Shown here in pieces: positions 7,523 to 14,860 of a DNA stretch of 17,442 nt (within the stretch, counting starts at the first letter, position 1; every line of letters begins with the position of its first letter). The notes under the pieces are model-generated. The model was not told where the DNA came from, did not search any database, and saw nothing but the letters and a program-made list of their open reading frames with translations. The position numbers were made by a program, and so were the translations under genes. The DNA is from an uncultured Bacilli bacterium (lineage in GTDB: Bacteria > Bacillota_I > Bacilli_A > RF39 > UBA660). The DNA lies in assembly GCA_947630195.1 (NCBI GenBank), contig CANRGQ010000026.1:1-17442 (forward strand). The letters run 5' to 3'.

Positions 7523-9012
7523 TACCTCTTTACTATATTTGTAACAAAATTATCAAACTTACCTAAATCATCACGTAACGCATTATTATTTATTTCCCTA
7601 TCTATTCTTTTACTTATTGCAATTTCTTTTTCGACTAACTCTTTTATTAAAACTGGTCTAGGTGGGACAAATGTTAATTTAACTTCCCCACTACTTGTTT
7701 TAACTTCTACTAATGGTTTATTAAAATCTATTCTTTGATAAGATGTTTTTCCTTTAAATAATTCATTTAAATATTCTTGATTTAATTCTTCTATTTGTAA
7801 AAGAACATCATTTTTTACTACATCATCATTAATTAAATTTGCTCTTTCTTTAAGTTTATTAATAACTATTTCTATTTCTTTATTTTCTTTCTCTTTGTTA
7901 TCTTCATTTACCTCTCTATTTATTTCTCCTTCAATATAAACATAATAAGGTAATATACCATTTCTTATTAATTCTCTTTCGGTACTTCCATAAATACTTG
8001 CATCTTTATTTTTTATTTTTATTAGTTCTGTACCATAGATATTAGCCAGCATTCTTATATCTTCCACGATTAAAATCTTATCACTTTCATCTTTGATATG
8101 TATCGTTTTATTTAATAAATCTCTTAACATATTTAAAATATTATCTTTTATTTCTATATCATTACTTTTAACTTCTTCATTTTTAACTTCTTCTAATTTA
8201 GGAACTTCCACAAATTGCATTATATCAGGTAATAAATAATTTTTTAAAAAATCATAAACAGTTGTTTCTTTAAAATTAAAATTTTCATTTATTCTATTAT
8301 AAGGAATACCTGCGATTAAACCATCAAGACAAACAAGGCGATTATTTTCATAATCACATAACCATTTAATTGGTTTTAATTTTATAACATAATCAGCATT
8401 AAAAGAAACTTGTTTTTTATTTCTTAAAACTTCACTAGAAGTTACTCTAGATATAGCTTTAATATATTCTTCGTTATTGTAAGACACAACTGGATAACTA
8501 TCAATAGTACGCCCAAAGACACTGTTAGTATCAAAATGAATTTTTAGATTAGTTACTTCACCAGATACAATCGCGTTTTTTTCTTCATCGCCGATAGCTT
8601 CGATAGGATATTTACTAAAATAAACTATATCTCTTCCCATTTCGTCTTTTTGAATATTTTTAAATATTTCTTTTAATGGTCTCTCAAATTTAAGAACGGG
8701 GGCTAAAAGACAATGATGAGATACAAATGTTGGATATTTACGAATACCATTTTGTTCTATAAATCTTCCCTTTTCAACAATTATTCCCACATTATCTTCA
8801 CTATATTGAGTTTTGGTAAGTAAACCAGCTATATAATTAGTAAACATTAAAGCAAAATCCGAAGGGTTAACATCATTATATTCAATTACTTTATCATCAA
8901 CATCAAGTAAATCTATCTCAATATTACCGTAGTAATCCGCTATTGAAATCACTTTTTTAGAGGACTCAGCTTCCTTTTCTAGAGTTACAACTTTTCTTTT
9001 AAAAATACTCAT
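7522..9012 (-). CDS. Uncharacterised protein, tandem family member D (DUF6273-like N-terminal region plus helical tail), first of the array
   Basis: 496 residues, the longest copy and the first transcribed. Start MSIFKRKV, then an insertion rich in Glu/Ser/Lys (10-22) absent from member B, before ISIADYYGNIEIDLL. It has a longer variable patch at about 75-100 and a short repeated segment (EEVKNEEVKSND, 275-286) in the linker between halves. Conserved blocks: LLTKTQYS (64-71), APVLKFE (104-110), GRDIVYFSKYPIE (126-138), LKPIKWLCDYENNRLVCLDG (212-231), TTVYDFLK (250-257), DNILNMLR (290-297), and the tail ending VTNIVKR. A strong AAGGAGG overlaps the end of rlmH, whose stop lies 12 bp upstream of the ATG. 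The array is therefore probably driven by the upstream housekeeping operon. Function unknown. Confidence 0.88.
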   Translation of the reverse strand: MSIFKRKVVTLEKEAESSKKVISIADYYGNIEIDLLDVDDKVIEYNDVNPSDFALMFTNYIAGLLTKTQYSEDNVGIIVEKGRFIEQNGIRKYPTFVSHHCLLAPVLKFERPLKEIFKNIQKDEMGRDIVYFSKYPIEAIGDEEKNAIVSGEVTNLKIHFDTNSVFGRTIDSYPVVSYNNEEYIKAISRVTSSEVLRNKKQVSFNADYVIKLKPIKWLCDYENNRLVCLDGLIAGIPYNRINENFNFKETTVYDFLKNYLLPDIMQFVEVPKLEEVKNEEVKSNDIEIKDNILNMLRDLLNKTIHIKDESDKILIVEDIRMLANIYGTELIKIKNKDASIYGSTERELIRNGILPYYVYIEGEINREVNEDNKEKENKEIEIVINKLKERANLINDDVVKNDVLLQIEELNQEYLNELFKGKTSYQRIDFNKPLVEVKTSSGEVKLTFVPPRPVLIKELVEKEIAISKRIDREINNNALRDDLGKFDNFVTNIVKR

Positions 9013-9024
9013 ATAATCCTCCTT

Positions 9025-9462
9025 CTACTTATGGTAACACTCGTTATTATTGATTTTAAATGCTCTATATATTTGCTCTAAAAGGATACCTCTAAATAAT
9101 CCGTGTGGAAAAGTAAGAGGTCCAAAACTAACTCTAGCATTACACATCTTTATTATATCATCAGATAGTCCATTCGAGCCACCTATAATGAATGTTATAG
9201 TGCTATTATGCGTAAATAAACCATCAATATATTTAGCTAAAGACACACTATCAAAAGTATTCCCATCTAAACATAAAGCAATATTATAGTCATCCTTTTT
9301 TATTACTTTTAATAAATTATTAGTTTCCACACTAAAATTATCATTGTCTTTTACTTCAATAATTTCAATTTTATGATATTTAGAGATTCTTTTTAAATAA
9401 TCACTTATTAATTCTTCTAAATATTTCTCTTTAATTTTACCCACACAAATAATTTTAATCAT
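9025..9462 (-). CDS. rlmH: 23S rRNA (pseudouridine1915-N3)-methyltransferase RlmH
   Basis: 145 residues, slightly shorter than the usual 155-159. RlmH is a SPOUT-fold enzyme that uses S-adenosylmethionine to methylate pseudouridine 1915 in helix 69 of 23S rRNA, acting on the 70S ribosome. Visible motifs: the SAM-binding knot segment FIIGGSNGLSDDI (91-103), the LTFPHGLFRGILLEQIYRAF block (116-135, family form LPHxLxRxxLLEQIYRAxxI), and the terminal YHK that is diagnostic for the family. Its ATG overlaps the TGA stop of yycJ by 4 bp (ATGA), indicating translational coupling, and no strong separate ribosome binding site is seen. The yycJ-rlmH order resembles the wal (yyc) region of Bacilli. Downstream, the tandem array begins 12 bp after its TAG stop. 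Confidence 0.96.
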   Translation of the reverse strand: MIKIICVGKIKEKYLEELISDYLKRISKYHKIEIIEVKDNDNFSVETNNLLKVIKKDDYNIALCLDGNTFDSVSLAKYIDGLFTHNSTITFIIGGSNGLSDDIIKMCNARVSFGPLTFPHGLFRGILLEQIYRAFKINNNECYHK

Positions 9463-10223
9463 ACACTAATCACTTCGCTTATTTCATCTTGTTTAGCACA
9501 TCTAACGTCTTCAAATGAAACATTATATTCTTTTAAAGTATTAGTAACAGTTTCTAAAGCTTTTTCTTCGGTATTATTATTTTCACTTAAGTGCATTAAA
9601 TAAACTTTTTTCGTTTTATCGCCGATTAATTTCGACAAGTAAAAACCAGAAGCTTGATTAGAAAGGTGGCCTTCATCACTTAATATTCTTTTTTGTAAAT
9701 AAATTGGGTATGGTCCATGGGTAAGCATTTCCACATCATGATTACTTTCGATAAAATATACATCTCTATTTTTAAGAAGTTTAAAATACTTACTTTTAAT
9801 ATAACCGGTATCCGTTATTTGAACAATAGAAGTATCCCCTTCCTCAATAATAAAGTTTCGGGATGCCACCGCATCGTGACTAGACTTAAGGGCATAAATT
9901 TTAATATCATCAAAATCTATTTCATCATCATATATCTTAATGTGGTCATAACCATTTAAACTATTTAAACTCAAAAACATTTCTTCCGGCATACAAACAG
10001 TAGCGGGGTAACTTCTAATAAAAGTTTCTAAAGCCGAAATATGATCACTATGGGTATGACTAATTAGGATTATATCAATACTTTTAGGATCAACATTAAT
10101 TTTTTTTAAGGATTCCACAATGTACTTTTTATTTTTACCCATATCGATTAAGATGTGGTGGTTCTTTGTTTCGATATAAGTGACATTTCCTTTGGAACCA
10201 CTAGCAAAAATACACGCTTTCAT
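9459..10223 (-). CDS. yycJ: YycJ/WalJ-type metallo-beta-lactamase fold hydrolase
   Basis: 254 residues from the chosen start. The metal-binding HTHSDH motif (56-61) follows ILIS. Further ligand candidates are the SSHD segment (about 114-117), Asp in ITDTGY (about 136-140) and His in LMHLSENN (about 211). The N-terminus KACIFASGSKGN is the family signature (xxLASGSxGN). YycJ/WalJ proteins sit in the walRK operon in Bacilli and have been linked to coordinating cell wall and DNA replication or repair; the exact substrate is not settled. Start choice: a TTG at 10253 is in frame but lies 31 bp inside the upstream gene. The ATG at 10223 overlaps the upstream stop as TAATG and puts the signature at residue 2, so I prefer it. 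Ends in TGA, overlapping rlmH. Confidence 0.9.
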   Translation of the reverse strand: MKACIFASGSKGNVTYIETKNHHILIDMGKNKKYIVESLKKINVDPKSIDIILISHTHSDHISALETFIRSYPATVCMPEEMFLSLNSLNGYDHIKIYDDEIDFDDIKIYALKSSHDAVASRNFIIEEGDTSIVQITDTGYIKSKYFKLLKNRDVYFIESNHDVEMLTHGPYPIYLQKRILSDEGHLSNQASGFYLSKLIGDKTKKVYLMHLSENNNTEEKALETVTNTLKEYNVSFEDVRCAKQDEISEVISV

Positions 10224-11734
10224 TATCTGAACAAGTTTCTTGGATTTTGCCAAGAACCTCCACCATTAGTTGGATTACCTATAGAGAAACCAAAGTGTAA
10301 GTGGGTACCTTTTGATTGACCAGAGTTACCCATATAACCAACAACTTGACCTCTTGATACTCTTTGACCATTTTTAACAGCTAAATTTTGAAGCATATGG
10401 CCATATAAAGTATAGTAATTATTACCATGGTCAATTACTACATAGTTACCATAACCACCACCACAGTTATTTGGGTAACTTCCATTATCCGGACAAGTAC
10501 TTGAGGCATAAACGACAACGCCATCATTCGCCGCATAAATCTTAGAACCCCAACCAGTACCAGAAATATCCATACCATTGTGTTGTTTTCCCCAACGCCA
10601 AGCAAATTCACTTGTAACCGCAAACGGATTACCAGTTGGCCAACGCCATCCAGAACCAGTATCTTGAATACTTTGGAATCCCCAAACAGAATCTACTCTA
10701 CCTCTTACGGTAATTTGATCAACTACTTCTCTTATAATTTCTCTATCTTTAACATCAACAGAAGTATTTGGTTCTCCATTAACAACCGTATATCTTTTTT
10801 CTTGAATTTTTAAACCATTAACCCCTTGTTGGGTAATTTTAAAGTATGATGGACTTTGGGTATTATCTCTTTCAATTTTCGTATTGAATTCCGTAACTAC
10901 TTCTTCAATTTCATTAATATCATAACTAAATGAAAGTTGCGGAGCAATTAAGGTAATGTTAACTTTATCACCCACCGTTAAAAGACTATCCTTACTGGTA
11001 TATTTCGGATTAGCTATTAAAAATTCTTGAGTATTTAACGTATTAGCTTCGGAGATAGATTCAATTGTGTCTCCTTCTTTAATGGTATAACTATGTTCTT
11101 GATAATTAAAACCAAATAATAACTCTTGCGCTAGTTCATCACTATTTTCATAAATTTTATCATTAATACTTATATAACTTTCTTTAATGGTGATATCTTC
11201 TAAAATATCCATATCTTCATAGATATGGCCAATATCATCTAATTCTTCTTGCGTTCCATTAATATAATTATTATAATCACTTTCGGATACAAAGGCTAAG
11301 ATAAATTTCTTGATAGCTTCTTCTAAAACACTCTTATCCAAGATATTGATATCAAAAGCCTGATGGTCCGTAGATTCTGATACATGAACTTTGTAACCAT
11401 AGATGGTAAAATCATTAGTCTTTTCAATATCATTATAAATATCGTTTAAATCAGATACTTTAGGATTATACGAAAACTCCTCCACAATTTCTAGGCCATT
11501 TGGGGGATAAACACTTTCCACATGATATTTATCTTTTATCGTTTGTTGTCTTTCATCAATTAAAGCATATAAAGCATTTTTATCTTTAATACTGCCTATT
11601 ACTTCACCATCTAAATAAACATTATACATTTTAGTTACCGGGGTATCTTTTTGATAAACACTGTTAACTAAAAAGAATAAAAAGATAATCACAATACATA
11701 TTAATTCAGTTATAATTTTCTCTCTAAATTTCAT
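10223..11734 (-). CDS. Membrane-anchored M23 metallopeptidase with LysM and G5 domains
   Basis: 503 residues. Order: short basic N-terminus, one membrane segment (8-25) acting as signal anchor, a large extracytoplasmic region, a LysM peptidoglycan-binding domain (about 216-262, YTIKEGDTIESIS ... VGDKVNIT), a G5-like domain (about 270-346, ending ITVRGRV), and the M23/LytM catalytic domain (about 370-485). Zinc ligands are His385 and Asp389 (HNGMD) and His480 (HLHF); His446 in LYGHM is a probable catalytic residue. The full set is present, so it should be an active cell-wall endopeptidase rather than a degenerate EnvC-like regulator. It lies 2 bp after dnaC, with GAGGAAG as ribosome binding site, and its stop overlaps yycJ. 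Such enzymes cut peptide cross-links in peptidoglycan outside the membrane. A Cys pair (C414, C424) in the catalytic domain might form a disulphide. Confidence 0.93.
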   Translation of the reverse strand: MKFREKIITELICIVIIFLFFLVNSVYQKDTPVTKMYNVYLDGEVIGSIKDKNALYALIDERQQTIKDKYHVESVYPPNGLEIVEEFSYNPKVSDLNDIYNDIEKTNDFTIYGYKVHVSESTDHQAFDINILDKSVLEEAIKKFILAFVSESDYNNYINGTQEELDDIGHIYEDMDILEDITIKESYISINDKIYENSDELAQELLFGFNYQEHSYTIKEGDTIESISEANTLNTQEFLIANPKYTSKDSLLTVGDKVNITLIAPQLSFSYDINEIEEVVTEFNTKIERDNTQSPSYFKITQQGVNGLKIQEKRYTVVNGEPNTSVDVKDREIIREVVDQITVRGRVDSVWGFQSIQDTGSGWRWPTGNPFAVTSEFAWRWGKQHNGMDISGTGWGSKIYAANDGVVVYASSTCPDNGSYPNNCGGGYGNYVVIDHGNNYYTLYGHMLQNLAVKNGQRVSRGQVVGYMGNSGQSKGTHLHFGFSIGNPTNGGGSWQNPRNLFR

Positions 11735-11736
11735 TC

Positions 11737-13077
11737 TTACTCTTCCTCAAAACTTTTCGCCACACTTCTAAAGGCACTCATATTAAGTTCAAATAATAAG
11801 TCAATTGTACCTAACGAACCCTTTCTATGCTTAGCAATTACTAATTCAGCAGGAACTATCTTTTCGGCTTGGTCTTTCTTAGCTTCATAGTAATCTTTCC
11901 GATTAATAAATAAAACCATGTCGGCATCTTGTTCAATGGAACCAGACTCTCTTAAATCGGCAAGCATAGGCATATTACTTTCTCTTCTTTCGGCATTACG
12001 GGATAGTTGGGCACACGCAATAACGGGTACTCCAAGTTCTAAGGCCATTGTCTTTAAACTTCTACTGATTTCCGATACTTCTACTTGTCTTGATTCCACT
12101 CTTTTATTACCCGTCGTAACTAATTGTAAGTAATCGATAACTACTAATCCTAAACCTTCGGGCATATTGGCAAGCCTCCTGCATTTAGCCTTAATATCGG
12201 AAATGGTAATCCCTAAATTATCTTCAATATATAAATTGGTCTCAGCCAAATTATTCATGGCTTCATTATATCTTTTCCAATCTCTTTCTTGCATAGAACC
12301 CGTTTGCAATTTATAACCATCGATGCCTCCTTGGGCACTTATAATTCTATTAACAAGTTGTTCCGCAGGCATTTCTAAGTTAAATATAGCCACAGCTTTT
12401 TTTGTCGTTCTCGCAGCATATGTTGCCATATTTAAAGCAAGGGCCGTTTTTCCCATACCAGGACGAGCCGCTAGAATGATTAACTCACCAGGTTGAAATC
12501 CTGTTGTTATTTTATCAAAATCATAAAAACCTGTTTCTAGTCCTGTAATAAGTTTTTTAGTTTTAGCAAGTTCCTCTAACTTAGCTTGGGCTCTTCTTAA
12601 GATTTCCGCAATTGGCACAAAGTCTTTTACTTCTCTTGTCTTTACCACATTTAAAATATTCTTTTCCGCATTATCCAAAACATTTGTAACACTTTCTTCA
12701 TCATAAGCTTCATTAATAATCTCGGTGGCTGTATTAATTAAGTTTCTTCTTGTGGCATGTTCTTTTAATATATTTAAATAATAATTTAAATTTGCTGTTG
12801 TTATAACAGAGTCAATAACTTCACTTATATAAGGAAGTCCACCAATTGTATTAAGTCTTTTTTTCTTATCTAGCTCTTCTTTTATCATCCCGGCATCGAT
12901 TGGGTTACCACTCTCATGTAAATCTTTTATGGCATTAAATAAAAACTTGTTCCTTTCATCAAAAAACATATCTTCTGATACTTCTTCACATACCGTATCT
13001 ACTAAAGAATTATCAATAAAACATACACCTAAAACACTCATCTCTGCTTCTTTGGAAGAAGGCATCACTCTTGCCAT
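11737..13077 (-). CDS. dnaC: Replicative DNA helicase (DnaB family)
   Basis: 446 residues, full length. This is the hexameric ring helicase that unwinds DNA at the replication fork and contacts primase. It is named DnaC in Bacillus and DnaB in E. coli. The N-terminal helical domain starts at PSSKEAEMSVLG (6-17). The RecA-like motor has Walker A RPGMGKT (205-211), a Glu in FNLEMP (232-237), Walker B VVIDYLQLV (312-320), a Gln/Arg switch in CAQLSR (355-360), the LRESGSIEQDADMV block (375-388) and an arginine finger in KHRKG (416-420). No intein or insertion is present. The ribosome binding site AGGTGA overlaps the TAG stop of rplI 8 bp upstream, so the two are coupled, as in many Firmicutes with rplI-dnaC adjacency. 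Confidence 0.97.
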   Translation of the reverse strand: MARVMPSSKEAEMSVLGVCFIDNSLVDTVCEEVSEDMFFDERNKFLFNAIKDLHESGNPIDAGMIKEELDKKKRLNTIGGLPYISEVIDSVITTANLNYYLNILKEHATRRNLINTATEIINEAYDEESVTNVLDNAEKNILNVVKTREVKDFVPIAEILRRAQAKLEELAKTKKLITGLETGFYDFDKITTGFQPGELIILAARPGMGKTALALNMATYAARTTKKAVAIFNLEMPAEQLVNRIISAQGGIDGYKLQTGSMQERDWKRYNEAMNNLAETNLYIEDNLGITISDIKAKCRRLANMPEGLGLVVIDYLQLVTTGNKRVESRQVEVSEISRSLKTMALELGVPVIACAQLSRNAERRESNMPMLADLRESGSIEQDADMVLFINRKDYYEAKKDQAEKIVPAELVIAKHRKGSLGTIDLLFELNMSAFRSVAKSFEEE

Positions 13078-13085
13078 AAAATCAC

Positions 13086-13526
13086 CTACTTACTAACTTC
13101 TACTTTTATATTAAATTTCACCTTTTTATGTAATTCTACCATTACATTATGAACTCCTAAAGAGTCAATATTCCCCTCTATTTTTAAGCATTTCTTCGGA
13201 ATATCAAAACCATTTTTCTTGAGTTCCTCACATATTTGCTTGGTAGAAATATTCCCAAATACTCGATCATTAGTCCCTACTTTAACTTTAAATTTCAAAG
13301 TTTTATTTTCTAACTTTTTTTGAATTTCTTGATATTTAGAAACTAAGGCATCTTCTTCACTCTTTTTAAGTTCCATTTCTTTATCTAAAACTTTTTTACT
13401 ACCTTCTGTATATAATACTCCTAGTTTATTTTTAATGAGATAATTATTACCATATCCATCGGATACATTAATTATATCATTCTTTTTACCTTTCCCCTTA
13501 ACATCTTCTAGCAAAATAACTTTCAT
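13086..13526 (-). CDS. rplI: 50S ribosomal protein L9
   Basis: 146 residues, typical length, with both halves present. The N-terminal RNA-binding domain opens MKVILLEDVKGKGKKNDII and carries the signature DGYGNNYLIKNKLG (23-36). A long charged connecting helix (about 42-75) leads to the C-terminal domain (about 80-146). L9 binds 23S rRNA near the L1 stalk and helps maintain the reading frame. A strong TAGGAGG lies upstream of the ATG, and an extended -10 promoter sits in the 49-bp gap before it. It is followed directly by dnaC. Confidence 0.97.
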   Translation of the reverse strand: MKVILLEDVKGKGKKNDIINVSDGYGNNYLIKNKLGVLYTEGSKKVLDKEMELKKSEEDALVSKYQEIQKKLENKTLKFKVKVGTNDRVFGNISTKQICEELKKNGFDIPKKCLKIEGNIDSLGVHNVMVELHKKVKFNIKVEVSK

Positions 13527-13551
13527 ATTACCTCCTATAAATGTCTATATT

Positions 13552-13560
13552 ATTATATCA
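13552..13560 (-). promoter_or_regulatory. Extended -10 promoter element upstream of rplI
   Basis: The minus strand reads TGATATAAT (complement of 13552-13560), a perfect TGnTATAAT. The best -35 is weak (TTATAA at 18 bp), which extended -10 promoters tolerate. It lies in the short gap between the small winged-helix gene and rplI and could add transcription for rplI-dnaC and the genes after them. In DNA this AT-rich such a match can occur by chance. Confidence 0.4.
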
Positions 13561-13575
13561 TATATTTACAATATT

Positions 13576-13752
13576 TTATAATACTTTCCACTCTCTTTTT
13601 CTTCCTAAACCAATAAGTTCTATTTTTTTCTTATTTTTAAGTTTATAAATATACCTTCTAATCGTTCTTTCGGATACCTCAAAAATTTGCGCTAGTTTCT
13701 TTTCCGTTATTTTATTATCCTTTTCTATTTCTTCTAATAATTTTTGTTCCAT
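13576..13752 (-). CDS. Small winged-helix (HTH_11/DeoR-like) DNA-binding protein
   Basis: 58 residues from the chosen start, consisting almost wholly of one helix-turn-helix domain: LLEEIEKDNKITEKKLAQIF, then the recognition helix SERTIRRYIYKLKNKK, then a wing (IELIGLGRKREWKVL). Start choice: an in-frame ATG 15 nt further out (13767) has no ribosome binding site. The GGAGG formed by its second and third codons sits 8 nt before the ATG at 13752, which I take as the true start. It lies between rpsR and rplI, after the rpsR terminator. It has no sensor domain, so it would be a bare DNA-binding module or a partner of another protein. Target unknown; its own operon is the simplest guess. Real gene: likely, given the clean motif and ribosome binding site. 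Confidence 0.75.
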   Translation of the reverse strand: MEQKLLEEIEKDNKITEKKLAQIFEVSERTIRRYIYKLKNKKKIELIGLGRKREWKVL

Positions 13753-13795
13753 TAAATTTTCCTCCATTAATTATCTAGTTTAATATAATGGATTA

Positions 13796-13822
13796 AAAAG
13801 AAAAATTCACAAAAAATGTGAA
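13796..13822 (-). terminator. Intrinsic terminator after rpsR
   Basis: Read on the minus strand, TTCACA (complement of 13817-13822) pairs with TGTGAA (complement of 13806-13811) across a 5-nt T loop. TTTTT, C and TTTTT follow (complement of 13796-13805). The stem is short (6 bp) but the T-run is long. It begins 7 bp after the rpsR stop and would end, or partly reduce, the rpsF-ssb-rpsR transcript before the small winged-helix gene. Confidence 0.6.
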
Positions 13823-13829
13823 CTTCTAA

Positions 13830-14045
13830 TTATTTAACGTATGGAATTAAAGCCATAAATCTAGCATATTTAACTTGTTCAGCAATATGTCTTTGATGTT
13901 TTGCACATGCCCCAGTAACTCTTCTAGGTAAAATTTTACCTTTTTCATTTATGTATTTACTAATAATCATTACATCTTTATAATCTACGCTTTTACCCGC
14001 ACACATTTGGCATATTTTCTTTTTCTTACGATAAAATTCAGCCAT
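13830..14045 (-). CDS. rpsR: 30S ribosomal protein S18, zinc-ligand (C+) form
   Basis: 71 residues. S18 binds the platform of the 30S subunit together with S6. The family core DYKDVMIISKYINEKGKILPRRVTG (21-45) is intact and the C-terminus ends ALIPYV. Cys12, Cys15, Cys47 and His50 (CQMC ... CAKH) make a likely zinc site. Many Firmicutes S18 proteins, including that of B. subtilis as I recall it, lack these Cys residues. A strong AAGGAGG lies upstream of the ATG, and the gene is last in rpsF-ssb-rpsR, with a terminator after it. Confidence 0.97.
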   Translation of the reverse strand: MAEFYRKKKKICQMCAGKSVDYKDVMIISKYINEKGKILPRRVTGACAKHQRHIAEQVKYARFMALIPYVK

Positions 14046-14062
14046 TATTCTTCCTCCTTTAA

Positions 14063-14551
14063 TTAAAATGGTAAATCATCACTACTTAAAGTTATTTCTT
14101 CGCCAAAACTTTTGAAAGGATCTTCTGTTAAATCTGCTGTCTCTAAATTCATATCCGGAATATCTAAATTAGCTTCTTCATTCGTTGGCATAGAATTATT
14201 TTGATAACTACTACTTGTACTACCTTCACTAGAATTTTTAGGACTTAAGAAATTAACAGTATCACAAACAACTTCTGTTGTATATCTCTTGGTACCATCT
14301 TGGGCATCATAACTACTAGTTCTTATTCTTCCCTCAGCAGATACGAGTGTTCCTTTATGACAGTATTTAGAAATATTGTCAGCTTGTCTTCCCCAAGCAC
14401 TACAGTTGATAAAATCGGTTCCTCTTTCCCCATTTTTACCAACAAAATTTTGGGAAACCGCAATTGTAAATCTCGTTACGGCCATACCGCTTGGTGTTGT
14501 TCTAAGTTCTGGATCCCTTGTAAGTCTTCCTACTAATAATACTTTATTCAT
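14063..14551 (-). CDS. ssb: Single-stranded DNA-binding protein
   Basis: 162 residues. The N-terminal OB fold (about 1-105) opens MNKVLLVGRLTRDPELRTTPSG and includes FINCSAWGRQADNISKY and a GRIRTSSY strand. A flexible acidic linker follows and ends in the tip DDLPF, the tail that recruits replication and repair proteins. SSB coats single-stranded DNA as a tetramer at forks and repair sites. The gene sits between rpsF and rpsR, the usual Firmicute order, starting 4 bp after rpsF. The ribosome binding site is weak (GCGAG across the rpsF stop), so reinitiation from rpsF is likely. Confidence 0.97.
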   Translation of the reverse strand: MNKVLLVGRLTRDPELRTTPSGMAVTRFTIAVSQNFVGKNGERGTDFINCSAWGRQADNISKYCHKGTLVSAEGRIRTSSYDAQDGTKRYTTEVVCDTVNFLSPKNSSEGSTSSSYQNNSMPTNEEANLDIPDMNLETADLTEDPFKSFGEEITLSSDDLPF

Positions 14552-14555
14552 GATT

Positions 14556-14846
14556 TTACTCGCTTTCTTTTTTTAATATTAAATGTCTTATAACGTTTTC
14601 GTTAATACGAAGTTTACGATCAAATTCTTGAATTACTTCATGAGTAGCTTCGGCATTAATTAGATAATAAAAACCACTTACTTCTTTATTAATTGGATAA
14701 GCAAGTTTCTTTCTACCCATATCTTTGAATTCAACAACTTTACCTTTATTGCTAGTTATTAACTTTTGAATTTCTTTAACAACATTATTAAGTGTTGCAT
14801 CATCTAAAGTACTTTTAACAATAAACATAATTTCATAGTTTGTCAT
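14556..14846 (-). CDS. rpsF: 30S ribosomal protein S6
   Basis: 96 residues, the usual length. It opens NYEIMFIVKSTLDDATLN, has the family block DMGRKKLAYPINKEVSGFYYLI (42-63), and ends with NENVIRHLILKK, all S6 hallmarks. S6 pairs with S18 on the 30S platform. It is first in rpsF-ssb-rpsR, with a sigma-A promoter 76 bp upstream and a structured leader whose 3' strand ends just before the AAGGAGG site. An out-of-frame ATG 4 nt upstream (14850) would give only five codons and is not the start. Confidence 0.97.
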   Translation of the reverse strand: MTNYEIMFIVKSTLDDATLNNVVKEIQKLITSNKGKVVEFKDMGRKKLAYPINKEVSGFYYLINAEATHEVIQEFDRKLRINENVIRHLILKKESE

Positions 14847-14860
14847 TCATTCCACCTCCT

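Larger units (their letters stand above)
3119..9012 (-). repeat. Tandem array of four paralogous genes (repeat unit about 1.47 kb)
   Basis: Four genes of 476-496 codons in one orientation share a common architecture and 28-31 bp gaps. B, C and D are close copies; A is older or faster evolving. The duplicated unit includes non-coding DNA, since the spacers between B/C and C/D match. All four end in Val-Lys-Arg-stop. The array sits inside an operon of universal genes, between rlmH and ung, and shows no transposase, integrase or flanking repeats that would explain how it arrived. Confidence 0.85.

Noticed and set aside
3119..9012. CRISPR array, phage tail-fibre cassette, or diversity-generating retroelement target.
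   Set aside because: Repeats are whole genes, not short spaced units. There is no reverse transcriptase, template repeat, recombinase or phage gene in the window, and the proteins lack signal peptides or fibre motifs.
10224..10253. An upstream TTG start for yycJ that would add 10 residues.
   Set aside because: It lies inside the M23 peptidase gene, its GGAGG is only 3 nt away (too close), and the family signature ASGSxGN starts near residue 1. The ATG in the TAATG overlap is better.
13753..13767. A longer start for the small winged-helix protein at 13767.
   Set aside because: No ribosome binding site precedes it, while GGAGG formed by its own codons lies 8 nt before the ATG at 13752.
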